Positions 52,343 to 63,444 of a DNA stretch of 64,000 nt are shown here, piece after piece. Position numbers and translations under genes: made by a program. The DNA is taken from the NCBI RefSeq assembly GCF_002195995.1, contig NZ_NHON01000007.1, positions 1 through 64,000 on the forward strand, in the 5' to 3' direction. The notes below the pieces were generated by a model. The model did no database searches. It worked only from the letters and a program-made list of their open reading frames with translations, and was not told the origin of the DNA. The DNA comes from Inquilinus limosus. GTDB lineage: Bacteria > Pseudomonadota > Alphaproteobacteria > DSM-16000 > Inquilinaceae. Every line of letters starts with the position of its first letter. The stretch's first letter is position 1.

Positions 52343-53479
52343 TCATGCCGCGACCGCCACGGCCGGGTGTCCACCATGGGCGATCGCCATCTCGCTGCCG
52401 CTATCGAACAGGTGCAGCGCCGATGCCGGCAGGGCCAGGGCCAGCCTTGTGTCCGCCGCCGCCTCCAGCGCCCGGTCGGTGACGATGGTCAGACGCACGC
52501 CGTCGACGTCCAACGCGATGTGGCTCTGGTCACCCAGCCACTGGTTGGCGATCACCGTGCCCTGCAACTGTGTCTCGCCCGCGCGAGCGGTGCCGACGCG
52601 GATCTCATGGCCGCGAATGCCGAGATGGACCTTGCCGCCATCGGCCAGGCCCGGACCGGCATGCGGCAGGCGGAAGCCCCCGGCCTCGCTTTGCACCTCG
52701 ACCGCAAGCCCGCCGGTCTCCCGAACCACCCGGGCCGGGAACAGGTTCATCGGCGGCTCGCCGATGAAGCCGGCGACGAACAGGTTGGCCGGGCGCCGCT
52801 TCAGGTCGGTGGGCGAGGCGAATTGCTGCAGCCGCCCGCCCTCCATCACCGCGATGCGGTCGGCCAGGGCCAGCGCCTCGGTCTGGTCATGGGTCACGAA
52901 GACCGTCGTCATCCTGTGCTCGATCAGATAGTCCTTGATGCGCGCCCGTAGCACGGCGCGCAGCTGCGGTTCCAGTTGGGACATCGGCTCGTCGAGCAAT
53001 GACAGCTGCGCCCGCCGCACCAGGGCCCGAGCCAGGCTGACCCGCTGCTGCTGGCCGCCGGAGATCGCCTGCGGATAGCGGTTGAGGATGTCGCCGATCT
53101 CCAGCAGCGCCGCGACATGGGCCACGCGCTGCTGTACCTCGGCCTTCGGGATCCGGTCGCGCAGCAGGCTGAAGCCGATATTGTCGCGCACGGTCAGCGG
53201 CGGGTACAGGGCATAGCCCTCGAACGCCATGGCGACGTTGCGGTCGGCCGGGCGCAGGTCGTTGATCACGCGATCGCCAATCCGGATGCTGCCTTCCGAC
53301 ACGCTTTCGAACCCCGCGATCATGCGCAGGGTCGAGGTCTTGCCGCAGCCGGAGGAGCCGAGCAGGCCGACCAGTTCGCCGTCGCGCAGCGCCAGCGACA
53401 CGGCATCGACCGCACGAACCGGATGGGCCAGCCGCGGCCCGTAGATCTTGGAGACGGCGTCGAGCGTCAGGGTTGCCAT
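52343..53479 (-). CDS. CUT1 ABC transporter ATPase, canonical-site subunit
   Basis: 378 residues, MalK/UgpC-type: Walker A GSSGCGKTS, signature ISGGQQQR, Walker B SLLDEPMSQLE with its catalytic Glu, H-loop FVTHDQTEA, then a TOBE/OB C-terminal domain (GIRGHEIRVG). One oddity is that the Q-loop reads MAFEGYALYP, with Glu in place of the usual Gln. It lies 9 bp from the second ATPase gene. It probably pairs with that protein as a heterodimer. Confidence 0.85.
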   Translation of the reverse strand: MATLTLDAVSKIYGPRLAHPVRAVDAVSLALRDGELVGLLGSSGCGKTSTLRMIAGFESVSEGSIRIGDRVINDLRPADRNVAMAFEGYALYPPLTVRDNIGFSLLRDRIPKAEVQQRVAHVAALLEIGDILNRYPQAISGGQQQRVSLARALVRRAQLSLLDEPMSQLEPQLRAVLRARIKDYLIEHRMTTVFVTHDQTEALALADRIAVMEGGRLQQFASPTDLKRRPANLFVAGFIGEPPMNLFPARVVRETGGLAVEVQSEAGGFRLPHAGPGLADGGKVHLGIRGHEIRVGTARAGETQLQGTVIANQWLGDQSHIALDVDGVRLTIVTDRALEAAADTRLALALPASALHLFDSGSEMAIAHGGHPAVAVAA

Positions 53480-53488
53480 CGATGTTCC

Positions 53489-54571
53489 TCAGGCCGTCGC
53501 GGCCGGCAGGCGGGCGCCGGTCTCGCGGTCGAAGCACAGCGCGCGGGCGAGGTCCGGCCGGGCCCAGGCGCGGCGCCGGCCGCGGCCCAGATCGTCGCTT
53601 TGGTCCTCCGGCCGGCTGGCCAGGATCTCGGTGCCGTCGGCGGCGCGCAGCAGCATCACGGTGCGGACATTCAACGGCGTCACCGCCTCCAGATCCACCG
53701 GCACCGCATCATCGGCCGGCTCGAACCGGACCTCGACATCCTCCGGCCGCAGCCCGACCAGGCAGGGCTTGCCGGCGGGCACCGTGGCCGGCGCCGGGAA
53801 TTCGGTGCCGGCGATGCGGATCCGGCCGTCCTGCGCCGCGGTCTCGATCAGGTTGATCGGTGGGTCGCCGAACAGCCGGGCGATCCTCGTGTCCTGCGGC
53901 TTGCCGTAGATGCCGGCCGGGGTGTCGACTTGGCGGAAGCGGCCGTCCAGCAACACGCCGACCCGGTCGCCCAACGCCATCGCCTCCTTGTAGTCCTGGG
54001 TGACGTAGAGGACGGTGGCGCCGACGGCGCGCAGCAGGCGCGGCAGCTCCTGCCGCATCTCGTAGCGGATCTTGGCGTCGACATTGCGCAGCGGGTCGTC
54101 GAGCAGCAGGACCGACGGCGAGCACACCAGGCTGCGGGCCAAAGCGGTGCGCTGCTTCTGTCCGTTCGACAGCTGCTTCGGCAGATGGTCAAGCACGTGG
54201 CCGATGCGCAACAGCTCCGCCACCTCCTGCACCCGCTTCTTGATCTCGGCCTCTCCGATCCGCCGCGCCCTGAGCGGGCTGGCGATGTTCTCGAAGGCCG
54301 GCAGGTGGGGGTAGAGGGCGAAGTTCTGGAACGCCATGCCGACGTCCCGCTGTTCCGGCCCCTGACCGAGGATCGAGGCGCCGCCGATGCGGATGTCGCC
54401 CGCCTCCGGCTGCAGGATGCCGGCGATCAGGCGCAGCAGCACGGTCTTGCCGGCGCCGGACGGGCCGAACACCACCACGAACTCGCCCTTCTCCACCTGC
54501 AGGTCGAGGCCGTCGAGGATCTGGGCCTTGCCGAAGCTCTTGCCGAGGCCGGCGATGTCGAGGAAGGCCAT
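53489..54571 (-). CDS. CUT1 ABC transporter ATPase, degenerate-site subunit
   Basis: 360 residues: Walker A GPSGAGKTV, Q-loop MAFQNFALYP normal, but signature LSNGQKQR (not LSGGQ), Walker B LLLDDPLRNVD (Asp in place of the catalytic Glu) and switch region YVTQDYKEA (Gln in place of His). The C-terminal regulatory domain (GLRPEDVEVRFEP) is intact. The changes are typical of a degenerate site in heterodimeric ABC transporters. Stop-to-start gaps of a few bases join it to the permease and first ATPase genes. Confidence 0.85.
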   Translation of the reverse strand: MAFLDIAGLGKSFGKAQILDGLDLQVEKGEFVVVFGPSGAGKTVLLRLIAGILQPEAGDIRIGGASILGQGPEQRDVGMAFQNFALYPHLPAFENIASPLRARRIGEAEIKKRVQEVAELLRIGHVLDHLPKQLSNGQKQRTALARSLVCSPSVLLLDDPLRNVDAKIRYEMRQELPRLLRAVGATVLYVTQDYKEAMALGDRVGVLLDGRFRQVDTPAGIYGKPQDTRIARLFGDPPINLIETAAQDGRIRIAGTEFPAPATVPAGKPCLVGLRPEDVEVRFEPADDAVPVDLEAVTPLNVRTVMLLRAADGTEILASRPEDQSDDLGRGRRRAWARPDLARALCFDRETGARLPAATA

Positions 54572-54576
54572 GGTCG

Positions 54577-55422
54577 TCACCCCTTCACGGCGCCGAGGCT
54601 GAGCCCCTCGACCAAGTAGCGCTGGGCGTAGAGGGCGAGGGCCAGGGTCGGCAGGATCGACAGCACCAAGGCCGCGGCGATCTGGCCGTAATTGATGCCC
54701 GACGCGGTGATGAAGGCCAGCGCCCCGACCGTCACCGGCTGGATCGAGCTCGACCCCAGGATCAGTGCGAAGATGAAGTTGTTCCAGGCGAAGATAAAGG
54801 CCAGCAGGGCGGCGGCGGCGATGCCGGGCCGGGCCAGCGGCACCGCGATCTTCAGGAAGGTGCGCAGCCAGGAATGGCCGTCCAGGCGATAGGCGTTTTC
54901 GATGTCCTCGCTGATGTCCTCGAAATAGCCGCGCACGATCCACAGGATCAGCGGCAGGGTGATCAGCTGGTACACCCAGATCAGCCCGATATAAGTGTCG
55001 CTAAGGCCGAGGTCCTGGAAATACAGCTGCAGCGGCAGCAGCACCAGCAGCGGCGGCGCGAAGCGGAAGGACAGCATGGTGAAGGCCATGTTCTCGCCCA
55101 GCCGGAACTTGAAGCGGGCGAAGGCATAGGCGGCCGGCACGCCGAGCAGCAGCGACAGCAGCACCGAGCAGGAGCTGAGGATCAGGCTGTTCAGCAGGTT
55201 CTGCATGTAGTCGATCTTCAGCGCGCCGACATTGGTCGACAGCTCGCCGGCGATCAGCGCGGCGTAGTTCTCCAGCGTCGGGCTGAAGATCACGCTGGGC
55301 GGGCTGCGCAGGATGTCGGCATTGGTCATGAACGACATCAGCGCCACCCAGACCAGCGGGAACAGGAAGAACAGCGCCACCAGGGTCAGGAGGATACCGT
55401 GGAGGATCCGGCCGAAGCTCAT
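54577..55422 (-). CDS. CUT1 ABC permease, MalG-like
   Basis: 281 residues, six hydrophobic segments, with the inner-membrane EAA loop ISEDIENAYRLDGHSWLRTFLKIAVPLARPGI. Start ATG 55422. It forms the translocation pore with the 55437-56360 permease. The ATPase genes follow 5 bp downstream. Confidence 0.88.
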   Translation of the reverse strand: MSFGRILHGILLTLVALFFLFPLVWVALMSFMTNADILRSPPSVIFSPTLENYAALIAGELSTNVGALKIDYMQNLLNSLILSSCSVLLSLLLGVPAAYAFARFKFRLGENMAFTMLSFRFAPPLLVLLPLQLYFQDLGLSDTYIGLIWVYQLITLPLILWIVRGYFEDISEDIENAYRLDGHSWLRTFLKIAVPLARPGIAAAALLAFIFAWNNFIFALILGSSSIQPVTVGALAFITASGINYGQIAAALVLSILPTLALALYAQRYLVEGLSLGAVKG

Positions 55423-55436
55423 GGTCGTCGCCCCCC

Positions 55437-56360
55437 TCACGCCCGGCCATGCGCGCGGGCGCGCAGGCGGAGCCATTGCTTGATGAAGACGTTGCTGAGC
55501 GCGAAGGTGATCGCCCACAGCACCATCAGGATCGCGGCCGACCGGCCGATATTGGTGAAGGTGAAGGCCTCGAGATAGGCGCGGATCTGGAACAGCATCA
55601 GCCGGTCGCCCGGGCCGCCCTGGGTCATGGCGTAGACGATGTCGAACTGCTGGATGCTGTCCAGCATCCGGAACAGGCTCGCCGTCAGGATATAGGGCAG
55701 CAGCATCGGCAGGGTGATGCGGAAGAACACGAAGCTGCGCGGCACGCCGTCCAGCTCCGCCGCCTCGAAGGGCTGGCGGGGCAGGGCGCGCAGCCCAGCC
55801 AGCAGCAGGATGGCGATGAAGGGCGTGTAGACCCAGGTGTCGACCAGCACCACGGTGAACATCGCCGAGGCCGGATCCGACGCCCAGCGGAAATCGGTGA
55901 AGCCGAGGCTGGTCACGAAATAGCTGAGGATCCCGAAATTCGGGTTGGTCATCAGCTTCCACATCAGGCTGGCGATCGCCGGCGCCACCATCAGCGGCAG
56001 GATCAGCAGCACGCTCATCAGGTTGTTGATCAGGCTGCGGCGCACCAGCAGCAGCGCGATGCCGAGGCCGAGCAGCAGCTGCACGCCGACGGTCAGCACG
56101 GTGTAGGTCAGCGACGCCTGGATCGTGCCCCAGAACCGCCCGTCCGAGAACAGGGCCACGAAATTGTCGAGCCAGATCAGCTTGCGCCCGGCCGGGAAGG
56201 CCAGGTTGTAGCGCTGCAGCGAGTAGTACACGGCGGTCGCGAAGGGGATCAGGATCCCGATCGTCACCAGCAGCGCGGGCAGGCTCAGCAGATAAGGCAG
56301 CAGGCCGGGGCCGGTGCTGCGGCGCGCTCGGGGCGCGGTGTCGGCGGCGATGGTTGCCAC
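55437..56360 (-). CDS. CUT1 ABC permease, MalF-like
   Basis: 307 residues. GTG start chosen at 56360 (VATIAADTAPRARR) behind GAGAGGACC; the frame continues upstream to 56498 as hairpin-derived sequence. The EAA-type loop is QPFEAAELDGVPRSFVFFRITLPMLLPYI, with a hydrophobic topology typical of the family. Confidence 0.85.
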   Translation of the reverse strand: MATIAADTAPRARRSTGPGLLPYLLSLPALLVTIGILIPFATAVYYSLQRYNLAFPAGRKLIWLDNFVALFSDGRFWGTIQASLTYTVLTVGVQLLLGLGIALLLVRRSLINNLMSVLLILPLMVAPAIASLMWKLMTNPNFGILSYFVTSLGFTDFRWASDPASAMFTVVLVDTWVYTPFIAILLLAGLRALPRQPFEAAELDGVPRSFVFFRITLPMLLPYILTASLFRMLDSIQQFDIVYAMTQGGPGDRLMLFQIRAYLEAFTFTNIGRSAAILMVLWAITFALSNVFIKQWLRLRARAHGRA

Positions 56361-56390
56361 GGGGCAAGGTCCTCTCGGAGACGGTCGCTG

Positions 56391-56433
56391 AGCCCCGCCC
56401 CCGCCGGGGGAGAGAGACGGCGGGGGCGGGGCT
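56391..56433. repeat. Stable hairpin between binding-protein and permease genes
   Basis: A perfect 16-bp GC stem (AGCCCCGCCCCCGCCG and its inverse) with an 11-nt loop. Like the malE-malF interval in enteric bacteria, such a hairpin can stabilise the binding-protein mRNA and reduce read-through into the permeases. Confidence 0.8.
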
Positions 56434-56478
56434 GCCGCGCGGGCCAACGGGGCGAAGGCCGGTCCGCGCGGGACGGCG

Positions 56479-57915
<1,437 letters not shown>

Positions 57916-57942
57916 CGGTGGTCCTCCCAGAGTTTGTAATTG

Positions 57943-58926
57943 TCAGCTGGTCTCGCGCAGGCCCTGCCGCCGCGGCGGCGGCCGGGCACCCCGGCGCGCG
58001 GCCATGGCCACCGCCGCGGATTCATCGATGATCAGGTCGGTCACCATGCCGCTCATCAGCGCCGCGGTGATGGCGTCGGCCTTGATCGCGCCGCCGGCGA
58101 TGGCGACGACGCGGCGGCCCTTCAGGTCGTCCAGCCCGACGCTCAGCGCCCGGTCATTGACCTCGGAGGCGACGTGGCGGCCCTCGGCGTCGAGGAACTG
58201 GGCGACCAGGTCGCCGACCGCGCCCTTGGCCCGCAGGTCGTCATACTCCTCGCGGGTCAGCACGCCGGTCTGCAGCATATGCGCCTGCGGCCCCAGCTCG
58301 CCGATGCCGACCAGGCACAGCGTCGCCCTATGGGCCAGGGCCAGCACCGCCTGGACGCTTTTCTGCGACAGCATCACCGCCTTGTCGCCCAGGCTGTCGG
58401 CGGCCATCGGCACCGGCATGAAATAGCCCTCGCCGCCGGTCTTGTCGGCCAGGCGCTGCACCACGTCGAACGGGTTGGCGGCGGATTTGCGGGTCAGGCT
58501 GCCCATCAGCGACACGAACTTCGTCTCCGGCGCCGCCACGCGCGGCAGCCGGTTGACCAGCGCGGCCAGGGTGCGGCCGTGGCTGACGCCGATCACCTTG
58601 TCGCCGGCCGTTTCGAGATAGCGGGACAGATAGGCCGCACCCTCGGCGCCGAGCGCCTCGAAGGGCTGGTCTTCCTCGTCGATCGCCGGGACGACGCGGC
58701 AGAAGCCGAGGCTGTACCGGTCGATCAGCCCGTCCTCCAGTTTCAGGCATTCGGCCGGACGGCCGGCGATGTGGACACTGACCAGCCCCAACTCCTCGGC
58801 CAGCGAGATCAGCCGGTGCACCTTGACCCGCGACACGCCGAGCCGGTCGGCGATCTCACCCTGGGTCAGGCGGCGCACATAGGACAGCCACGCGGCGCGC
58901 GTGGCCAGGCTGACCTGGTCGTCCAT
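57943..58926 (-). CDS. SorC/EryD-family regulator
   Basis: 327 residues. The helix-turn-helix is RRLTQGEIADRLGVSRVKVHRLISLAEELGLV (~20-50). A sugar-phosphate isomerase-like sensor domain follows (GVSHGRTLAALVNRLP, CLVGIGELG, VAIAGGAIKADAITAALMSGMVTDLIIDESAA). Start taken at MDDQVSLA. SorC members sense phosphorylated sugars or polyols; EryD of the erythritol locus belongs here. As first gene of the operon it probably autoregulates the whole 15-kb unit. Confidence 0.85.
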   Translation of the reverse strand: MDDQVSLATRAAWLSYVRRLTQGEIADRLGVSRVKVHRLISLAEELGLVSVHIAGRPAECLKLEDGLIDRYSLGFCRVVPAIDEEDQPFEALGAEGAAYLSRYLETAGDKVIGVSHGRTLAALVNRLPRVAAPETKFVSLMGSLTRKSAANPFDVVQRLADKTGGEGYFMPVPMAADSLGDKAVMLSQKSVQAVLALAHRATLCLVGIGELGPQAHMLQTGVLTREEYDDLRAKGAVGDLVAQFLDAEGRHVASEVNDRALSVGLDDLKGRRVVAIAGGAIKADAITAALMSGMVTDLIIDESAAVAMAARRGARPPPRRQGLRETS

Positions 58927-58953
58927 CCCGTCGATCCGGCTCCGTTGATTGGA

Positions 58954-58969
58954 GTGTAATTTTTTACAC
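58954..58969. promoter_or_regulatory. Inverted-repeat operator upstream of the SorC gene
   Basis: GTGTAATTTTTTACAC: perfect 6-bp arms GTGTAA/TTACAC with a 4-bp spacer, 28 bp before the sorC start and in the AT-rich divergent region with argG (58927-59126). A likely SorC-type binding site. Confidence 0.6.
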
Positions 58970-59057
58970 CGACTGAACAGAATTTCATCGTGGCGCGGAT
59001 CGCCGCCGCCGTCAACCCTCGGGGCGGGTCGGGGGCCGGCCTTGAGGCAACCCTTAA

Positions 59058-60470
<1,413 letters not shown>

Positions 60471-60527
60471 CCGGCGGAGAGGGCATCCGCCGGATGGCGG
60501 AGGCCTTCAGACGATGTGATCCGACGC

Positions 60528-60556
60528 AGAGCCCCGCCTTGCCAAGGCGGGGCTCT
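60528..60556 (+). terminator. Terminator-like hairpin after argG
   Basis: A perfect 13-bp stem AGAGCCCCGCCTT / AAGGCGGGGCTCT with a 3-nt loop, 57 bp past the argG stop. The tail (TGCCGTTCTG) is poor in T. It lies in the 368-bp gap 60471-60838, which otherwise holds the next palindromic repeat and the promoter of the following operon. Confidence 0.7.
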
Positions 60557-60594
60557 TGCCGTTCTGAGACCTTCTCAAAACGCCAACCCCTTGC

Positions 60595-60682
60595 CGTCAT
60601 TGCGAGGAGGCGAAGCCGACGAAGCAATCCAGGGGCCGGTGCGCACCGGCCCCTGGATTGCTTCGCTGCGCTCGCAACGACG
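60595..60682. repeat. Intergenic palindromic repeat, TCATTGCGAGG class, copy 2
   Basis: CGTCATTGCGAGGAGGCGAA ... TTCGCTGCGCTCGCAACGACG, inner CCAGGGGCC / GGCCCCTGG. It is close to the element at 11018-11102. It lies between argG and the glpA-like gene. Confidence 0.8.
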
Positions 60683-60838
60683 GTGTCGGGAACTCTGAAA
60701 AGGTCTCGTTCTGGGACTACCCTCTGACGTTCTGGCGACCGAATATCGGCAATTCATGCCTGTTCGGTCTTTCGATTTGACTGATCGGTCATTTCAAGCC
60801 AGCCTGAGGGAACGAGGCTGTGTTGCGAGGTCGCTGGG

Positions 60839-62218
60839 ATGGAAATGTTCGACCTCGCCGTCATCGGGGCAGGGGTCGTGGGGTGCGCGATGGCGCGGCG
60901 CTTCGCCCTGAACGGCGCCCGCGTCCTGGTGCTGGAGAAGGGCGCGGACATCCTGTCGGGCGCCAGCAAGGCCAACAGCGCGATCCTGCACACCGGCTTC
61001 GACGCGCCGCCCGGCAGCCTGGAGCTGGACTGCGTCCAGCGCGGCCATGCCGAATACCTGGCGTTGCGCGAGGAGATGAACCTGCCGCTGCTCGAGACCG
61101 GCGCCATCGTCGTGGCCTGGACCGAGGAGGAGGAGGCGCGGCTGGGCGAGCTCGAGCGCCAGGCGCATCTGAACGGCGTCGGGGATGCGCGCATCTTGCC
61201 CGCCGCCGAAATCCGCCGGATCGAGTCGAACCTCTCGGATCGGGCCCGGGCCGGGCTGCATGTGCCGCGGGAGCATGTCATCGACCCCTGGTCGCCCTTT
61301 CTCGGCTACGCGACGCAGGTCCGCACCCGGGGCGGCGAGATCGTCTTCGACGCGGAGGTGACGGGCGGCGGCTTCGATGGCGAGGCCTGGACCCTGGAGG
61401 CGCCGCCGCGTCGGTTCAAGGCCCGGTCCGTGGCCAACTGCGCCGGGCTGTTCGGCGACCTCGTCGACCGGAGGCTGCTCGGCTCCAGCAGCTTCGAGAT
61501 CCGGCCGCGCAAAGGTCAGTTCGCCGTGTTCGACAAGGCCGCGGCCCGGCTCTTGACCTCGATCATCCTGCCAGTGCCGTCCGAGCGGACCAAGGGCGTG
61601 GTGCTGTGCCGGACGATCTTCGGCAACGTCCTGGTCGGGCCGACCGCCGAGGAGCAGCCGGACCGCCTGCGCGCCACGGTGACGGAGCCGGAGCTGCGGG
61701 CGCTGGTCGCCCGGGCCGGCGAGATCCTGCCGGCGCTGCGTGGCATGCCGGTCACCGCCGCCTATGCCGGGCTGCGGCCGGCGACGGAGAAGAAGGAGTA
61801 CCGCATCCACCAGGATCCGGCGCGGCGCTGGGTCACGGTCGGCGGCATCCGCTCCACCGGCATGACGGCGGCCCTCGGCATCGCCCGGCATGTCGAGGCG
61901 CTGGGCATCCTCGGCGGGGCGTCCGGCGCCGCGCGGCCCGGGGCGCCGGCGCCGCGCCTGCCGAACCTGGCCGAACACCGCCCCCGCGACTGGCAGCTTC
62001 CGGGCTATGGGGAGATCGTCTGCCATTGCGAGATGGTGACGCAGCGGGAGATCGAGGCGGCCCTGGCCGGCCCGCTGCCGCCGGGCGATTTCGGCGGGCT
62101 GAAGCGCCGCACCCGCTGCGGCATGGGCCGCTGCCAGGGCTTCAACTGCCTCGGCCGCCTGGCCGAGCTCACCGCCGGCCGGCTGCCGCATCCCATGCCG
62201 GCGCGGGCCTTGCCATGA
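60839..62218 (+). CDS. GlpA-like FAD oxidoreductase with C-terminal BFD [2Fe-2S] domain
   Basis: 459 residues. N-terminal DAO domain with FDLAVIGAGVVGCAMARRFA and SGASKANSAILHTGFDA, like glycerol-3-phosphate dehydrogenase GlpA and L-2-hydroxyglutarate oxidase. The C-terminal BFD-type cluster is IVCHCEMVTQREI ... RCGMGRCQGFNC (C-x-C ... C-x4-C). It likely oxidises a polyol phosphate or 2-hydroxyacid. Start 60839 is behind GAGG; ATG 60845 is equally possible. ATGA overlap with the next gene. Confidence 0.83.
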   Translation: MEMFDLAVIGAGVVGCAMARRFALNGARVLVLEKGADILSGASKANSAILHTGFDAPPGSLELDCVQRGHAEYLALREEMNLPLLETGAIVVAWTEEEEARLGELERQAHLNGVGDARILPAAEIRRIESNLSDRARAGLHVPREHVIDPWSPFLGYATQVRTRGGEIVFDAEVTGGGFDGEAWTLEAPPRRFKARSVANCAGLFGDLVDRRLLGSSSFEIRPRKGQFAVFDKAAARLLTSIILPVPSERTKGVVLCRTIFGNVLVGPTAEEQPDRLRATVTEPELRALVARAGEILPALRGMPVTAAYAGLRPATEKKEYRIHQDPARRWVTVGGIRSTGMTAALGIARHVEALGILGGASGAARPGAPAPRLPNLAEHRPRDWQLPGYGEIVCHCEMVTQREIEAALAGPLPPGDFGGLKRRTRCGMGRCQGFNCLGRLAELTAGRLPHPMPARALP

Positions 62219-63435
62219 CCGAGCCCGATGTCCTCGTCATCGGCGCCGGCCCCGCCGGCCTTTCCGCCGCCATCGCCCTGCGCCAGGCCGGGGTCGGCCG
62301 CGTCACCGTGCTGGAGCGCCAAAGCGTGGCCGGCGGCATCCCGCGGCAATGCGGGCATTCGCCGTTCGGGATGCGCGAGTTCGGCCGCATCCTGTCGGGC
62401 CGCCGCTATGCCGACCGGCTGGCGCGGACGGCCCTGTCCCTCGGCGTCGACCTGCGTCTCCGCCATTCCGTGGTGGCGATCGGCGCCGGGCCGCGGGTCG
62501 AGGTGGCGACGCCCGATGGGTTGGTGGCCTTCGCCCCTCGGCGGGTGATCCTGGCGACCGGGGTGCGGGAGGCGACGCGGGCCGCCCGGCTGGTGTCCGG
62601 CGAACGGCCGGCTGGCATCCTCAACACCGGCGCCCTGCAGGACCAGGTGTTCCTGCGGCGGTCGGCGCCGTTCCGGCGGCCGGTGATCGTCGGCACCGAG
62701 CTGGTCTCGATGTCGGCCGTGCTGACCTGCCTCGGCGCCGGCGCGCGCCCGGCGGCCCTGGTGGAATCCGGCCCCCGGCCGCTGGCGCGGGCGCCGTTCC
62801 GGTGGCTGCCCCGGCTGCTGTGCGTGCCGGTCCATCTCGCGACCGAGATCGCCGACATCCACGGCGCCCGCGCGGTCGAGGCGGTGACCCTGCGCGGCCC
62901 GGACGGGACGGAGCGGATGGTCGCCTGCGACGGGGTGCTGTTCACCGGCCGGTTCACGCCGGAGGCTGGGTTGGCGCGGATGTCGGGGATCGAGATCGAC
63001 CCCGCCACCGGCGGGCCCACGGTCGACACCTTCGGGCGCACCAGCCTGCCGGACGTCTATGCCGCCGGAAACGTGCTGCGCGGTGTCGAGACCGCCGGCT
63101 GGTGCTGGGCCGAGGGGCGGGCAGTGGCGCGGGCGGTCGCCGCCGACCTTGCCGGCCGCGGCGCGCCGGACGGCCCGGGCCTCCGCATCGAGACGGGGGA
63201 GGGGGTGCGGCTGGTCATGCCGCAGAGCGTGGCGGCGGGCAGCGCGGCCCCGGCCTTCCCGGCGATCCAGCTGCGGCTCGATCGGCCGGTGCGGGGCGAG
63301 CTGCGGGCGGAAAGCGACGGGCAGGCGCTGTGGTCGCACCGCCTGTCCAGCGGGCCGGAGCGGCGGATCCTGGTGCCGCTCGACACGCTGGCGCGGAGCC
63401 GGGGCCACATCCGCATCCGGGTCCACGAGGCATAG
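62215..63435 (+). CDS. NAD(P)/FAD-dependent oxidoreductase (GlpB/HcnB-like)
   Basis: 406 residues. The FAD motif is VLVIGAGPAGLSAAIALRQAG, followed by GGIPRQCGHSPFGMREFGRI, a pattern of the pyridine-nucleotide oxidoreductases paired with GlpA-type proteins (hydrogen cyanide synthase B/octopine oxidase-like). VYAAGNVLRGVETAGWCWAEGR completes the FAD-binding end; the final ~80 residues are an extra C-terminal domain. It probably forms a complex with the GlpA-like protein to re-oxidise it. Confidence 0.82.
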   Translation: MTEPDVLVIGAGPAGLSAAIALRQAGVGRVTVLERQSVAGGIPRQCGHSPFGMREFGRILSGRRYADRLARTALSLGVDLRLRHSVVAIGAGPRVEVATPDGLVAFAPRRVILATGVREATRAARLVSGERPAGILNTGALQDQVFLRRSAPFRRPVIVGTELVSMSAVLTCLGAGARPAALVESGPRPLARAPFRWLPRLLCVPVHLATEIADIHGARAVEAVTLRGPDGTERMVACDGVLFTGRFTPEAGLARMSGIEIDPATGGPTVDTFGRTSLPDVYAAGNVLRGVETAGWCWAEGRAVARAVAADLAGRGAPDGPGLRIETGEGVRLVMPQSVAAGSAAPAFPAIQLRLDRPVRGELRAESDGQALWSHRLSSGPERRILVPLDTLARSRGHIRIRVHEA

Positions 63436-63444
63436 GGGCGGGGC

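Noticed and set aside
60820-63435. 871-codon frame spanning both oxidoreductase genes
   Set aside because: The first ~460 codons are a frame-shifted shadow of the GlpA-like gene. Only the part from 62215 is the real second gene, shown by the ATGA overlap and FAD motif.
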